Assembly: GCA_037367405.1 (NCBI GenBank)
Contig: JAZKJV010010617.1
Location: 657,501-721,500, forward strand
Direction: 5' to 3'
DNA: 64,000 nt
From: Ottelia alismoides
Taxonomy: Eukaryota > Streptophyta > Magnoliopsida > Alismatales > Hydrocharitaceae
Shown here in pieces: positions 61,622 through 64,000 of the stretch. The notes under the pieces were generated by a model. It was not told where the DNA came from and made no database searches. It saw nothing but the letters and a program-made list of their open reading frames with translations. Numbering within the stretch: position 1 is the first letter of the stretch; every line of letters begins with the position of its first letter. The position numbers were made by a program, and so were the translations under genes.

Positions 61622-62055
61622 TCTTCTATTCTATCATTTCCAAATGGGTCGGAGCGAGATGGCATCGGCACACTCTCAAGCCCCATCTAGGACCTATGTC
61701 TTCATATAACAGCCTCGTTCCTTCTACTACGTCCAAAAATACGAACCCCACCTCTCACATGTCACATTTGAGGGCTAAATACAGGCAAAATTCCATAATT
61801 ATTCCTTCCTCTCGTTCACTAGATCTCCTCATCTCTTATCCACTTCCAAAAAAAATTAACATCAAGGTCCCTAAAAATGACAACTACCTTCCAACAATAA
61901 ACCCCGTTTATGTCACGGTGAAAATTCCACAGAAGACCCCCCAAATTATATAACACCAGAAACACCGGTTGCCTGGAGGTCAACAGGGCCAACCACCCTA
62001 AAAAACAGAGAAAAACAATAGACAGAGAGGGAGCAACATCACCATTGCGGTCGTC

Positions 62056-63591
62056 TCACCGCCACGACGAAACAGTAAGGAGCGGGCGTTCGTCCCACGC
62101 TATTGACAAGAACGCCGGCGGCGACTCCACCAGCGAGTACTTGCTGCTATAGTTGTAATTCCATAGTAGAATCCTCGCCTGGCTTACAGCGTAGTGGCTG
62201 AGCCGGACCGGTTCGAACCGGCACCTCTCCATCACCCCCTTCCACTCGTCCTTCCCCTTCATCCTTTCTCTTCCCTCTTCCTTCCCCAGTGCTGCAGCAA
62301 TGCGGCGGCCGAGTAGCACGCGCTCGACCCGAACTCGGTCGGGTGAGCATCGCTCCATCGCCGGTTCGAGCGACTCGAAAACCGGGGCGTAGAATTCCCA
62401 CGTGCTCCGAACCCGCTCCGCGAACTCCTCCCCATTCACGCTTGCCTCGTGCTCGGCGAGCGTGACCACAACCGGGTTCATCAATTTCGCGAGCCGTAGC
62501 ACGTCCTCGACCGGCCCGGGTGAAGACTCGCCGAGTAGTCCGTAGAGCTGGAGCATGAAATTCACGGCGATCGACTCGTCCGGGTCCACTCGGAAGCTTT
62601 TCGGGGAGAGCTGCCGGACTGGAGCGAGGATCGCCTCGAATTCGAATTGGAGATCGAATAGCTCGGCAAAAGACCGGAGGCGATTGCCGGTGGCGGCGAG
62701 GACGGCGGGGGAATGTGAGAGGGACGGGGAGGGGACGCCGGAGATGCGGATGCGACGGGGCTTCCCGGAGGGGCGGGTGGCGAGAGCCTGAAGGAGCGCA
62801 GGCCACTGCACGCCTTGCGCGATCCCGAAGTCGACGATGTGGATGTGCGAGGCGGACTCGGTGGCCTCGAGGATCGCCTGGTTCGCCGTGAGGTGCGCGA
62901 ACTTGGAGTACGGGCACGCGTCGTTGAAGGCTTTGTAGCAAAGCGTCAGCTCCTCTGGCGATGGTGGATCGAAGGTGGCAGCAGCAGGGGAGATACGAGC
63001 ATAGAGTGCTTCGGAGAAGTAGAACACAGCGCGCTCGCTCGGATCTCCAAGTTCTGACCCTGACTCACGGACTCGGATTAGAGACTTTGCGGCCGAGTCG
63101 GAGTCCGAGTCGATGAGTCGGGCGCAGCCGAGGAGCGAGTCGAGGAGGGAGAGTGGAGGAGGGGAGGAGGGAGTCCAGGTGGGGATGGGCATCGGGATCG
63201 GGGGAAGTGGGTCGATGGGTTTGAGGTCAGGGGGGAAGGGGTCGGAGGAGAAGAGGGTGGGGAAGTCGCGCCAGGGCTCGGGAGTGAGGTCGGCGGTGTC
63301 GGAGATGAGGGTCTGCATCCAGGAGTCGTGTTCGAGGTCGGGGAAGCGGAAGTCGTGGGGGTCGATCTGAGGGGGCAGGTCCGAGAGGGGAGGGAAGGGA
63401 TCGGAGATGGAAGGGTCGGAGAGGAGGGGCCATGAGGAAGGGAGGTGGAAAGGTACGAGTTGTTGCTGTTGCTGGTGGTGGTGTTGCTGCTGCTGTTGTT
63501 GGAGATGGTGGTGATGTTGCTGCTGCTTCTGCTGGATGACCTGCTGTGCGATGGCCATGAGGTTGCCGCTGTCGGGGCACATGTAAGCCAT
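62056..63591 (-). CDS. SCL4/7-like: GRAS-family transcription regulator, SCARECROW-like 4/7 type
   Basis: A complete 511-residue intronless ORF. The start MAYMCPDSGNLMAIAQQVIQ is the characteristic N-terminus of the SCL4/SCL7 clade, which fixes the start codon. Residues 21-44 are a Gln/His-rich tract and 45-145 a Pro/Asp-rich acidic region. The GRAS domain fills ~146-511: leucine-rich region I (147-207), VHIID motif as IHIVDFGIAQGVQWPALLQ (250-268), leucine-rich region II (~303-353, 'VNFMLQLYGLL'), PFYRE region (~364-428, 'WEFYAPVFESLE', 'RVERVLLG') and SAW (~434-511, ending 'LTVSSWR'). GRAS proteins act in the nucleus as transcriptional regulators or co-regulators; SCL7 relatives are linked to abiotic stress response in other plants. 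All motifs are intact. Coding GC is far higher than in flanking DNA, but this appears native. Confidence 0.93.
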   Translation of the reverse strand: MAYMCPDSGNLMAIAQQVIQQKQQQHHHHLQQQQQQHHHQQQQQLVPFHLPSSWPLLSDPSISDPFPPLSDLPPQIDPHDFRFPDLEHDSWMQTLISDTADLTPEPWRDFPTLFSSDPFPPDLKPIDPLPPIPMPIPTWTPSSPPPLSLLDSLLGCARLIDSDSDSAAKSLIRVRESGSELGDPSERAVFYFSEALYARISPAAATFDPPSPEELTLCYKAFNDACPYSKFAHLTANQAILEATESASHIHIVDFGIAQGVQWPALLQALATRPSGKPRRIRISGVPSPSLSHSPAVLAATGNRLRSFAELFDLQFEFEAILAPVRQLSPKSFRVDPDESIAVNFMLQLYGLLGESSPGPVEDVLRLAKLMNPVVVTLAEHEASVNGEEFAERVRSTWEFYAPVFESLEPAMERCSPDRVRVERVLLGRRIAAALGKEEGRERMKGKDEWKGVMERCRFEPVRLSHYAVSQARILLWNYNYSSKYSLVESPPAFLSIAWDERPLLTVSSWR

Positions 63592-64000
63592 GGGAATGGG
63601 CAGAGGGCGGTGGTGGAGGTCAGTGGAGCATCGAGCGAGGTGGAGATATGTGGGAGTGGATGGGCAGACAGGAAGGGGAGGCCCAAGAGGGCACGGAGAC
63701 GGGCAAAGAGGAAAGGCATTATTTTTCTTTGCTGGAAGGGTGGGTCCCGCGTGCGGGGTATTGTTTAACCGGGTTTAAGCTATTGGGGAGGGGGACGTCG
63801 TTGTTGGCTTGTTTTTTTTTTTCGGGGGTGTGGATTTTGATTTTGGGTTTCCTTATTTGGGCGGGAGGTTAACGGCTATGTTTTTGCGATGAGGGGGACG
63901 GAAGTTGTCCCTCTTGGGGGATAGGATCATTATGGATCACAACGGAAGTGGAGCCATCTCATTTCCTTCTATTTTTATCCGCTGAGAGAGATTGACGATG
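63592..64000 (-). promoter_or_regulatory. 5' leader and proximal promoter of the GRAS gene
   Basis: Upstream on the minus strand is a C/T-rich leader (63595-63725). An ATG at 63719 opens a 213-codon frame that runs into the GRAS coding region in another frame (to 63078). Farther upstream are 'gcttaaacccggttaaac' (63761-63778) and a T/A-rich run near 63811-63822; no clear TATA box could be chosen. The start of transcription is unknown, so whether the upstream ATG is in the transcript is open. Confidence 0.4.

Noticed and set aside
62147..63768. Additional long ORFs on both strands over the GRAS gene
   Set aside because: Shadow frames of a GC-rich coding region. Only the 511-codon frame has family motifs from end to end.

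Overview
This is a nuclear segment from a flowering plant, and almost all of it is transposable-element sequence. Three observations support that. The only confidently recognised host gene is an intronless GRAS-family transcription factor of the SCL4/SCL7 type (62056-63591, minus). The long terminal repeat (LTR) elements have plant Ty1/copia and plant Tat/Athila-type Ty3/gypsy signatures (initiator-Met and Asp tRNA primer sites). The repeats are nested as in large plant intergenic regions. The species cannot be fixed from the sequence. No tRNA, rRNA, CRISPR array or prokaryotic operon was seen.

Layout. (1) 1-4431 and 14835-16215: an old gypsy-type element ('A') with the tail of an LTR, a broken gag-like region, a broken acidic ORF, an array of four hairpins and a noncoding 3' region. 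(2) 4432-14834: a copia element ('copia-1', plus strand) inserted in A, with 5-bp target duplication TATAC, 2.5-kb LTRs and a degenerate pol. (3) 16216-18569 resumes at 41854 to about 43080: an LTR of family A, split at CAACG by 'copia-B' (minus strand, 18570-41853). (4) Copia-B is itself split at CTCTC by gypsy element 'C' (23669-36496, plus strand): 3.6-kb LTRs, tRNA-Asp-like primer site, gag/protease-like ORFs, no reverse transcriptase or integrase. (5) 43080-51296: a mosaic of gypsy remnants, namely a minus-strand RNase H/integrase fragment, a likely MITE, a family-A 3' end and LTR, a plus-strand integrase fragment, and a minus-strand C-type LTR fragment ('E'). (6) 51297-55565: truncated copia 'F' (minus). 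(7) 55566-59670: a plus-strand copia fragment, a probable CACTA end, CA-rich sequence, a degenerate ~410-bp direct repeat and an old copia LTR relic. (8) 59671-64000: apparently host DNA with a small unrecognised ORF, the GRAS gene and its 5' flank.

Insertion order read from nesting: A first, then copia-1 and copia-B into A-family sequence, then C into copia-B. Elements A and C look non-autonomous. Each carries gag-like coding and an acidic ORF followed by an array of four hairpins whose 3' arms run into a G-tract, and these arms resemble the polypurine tract in front of their 3' LTRs. This shared hairpin module, together with recurrent paired CACGTG motifs in the gypsy LTRs and a 71-codon leader ORF kept in the copia family, is the least ordinary content. 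All coordinates were read by eye; alignments and divergence values were not computed.
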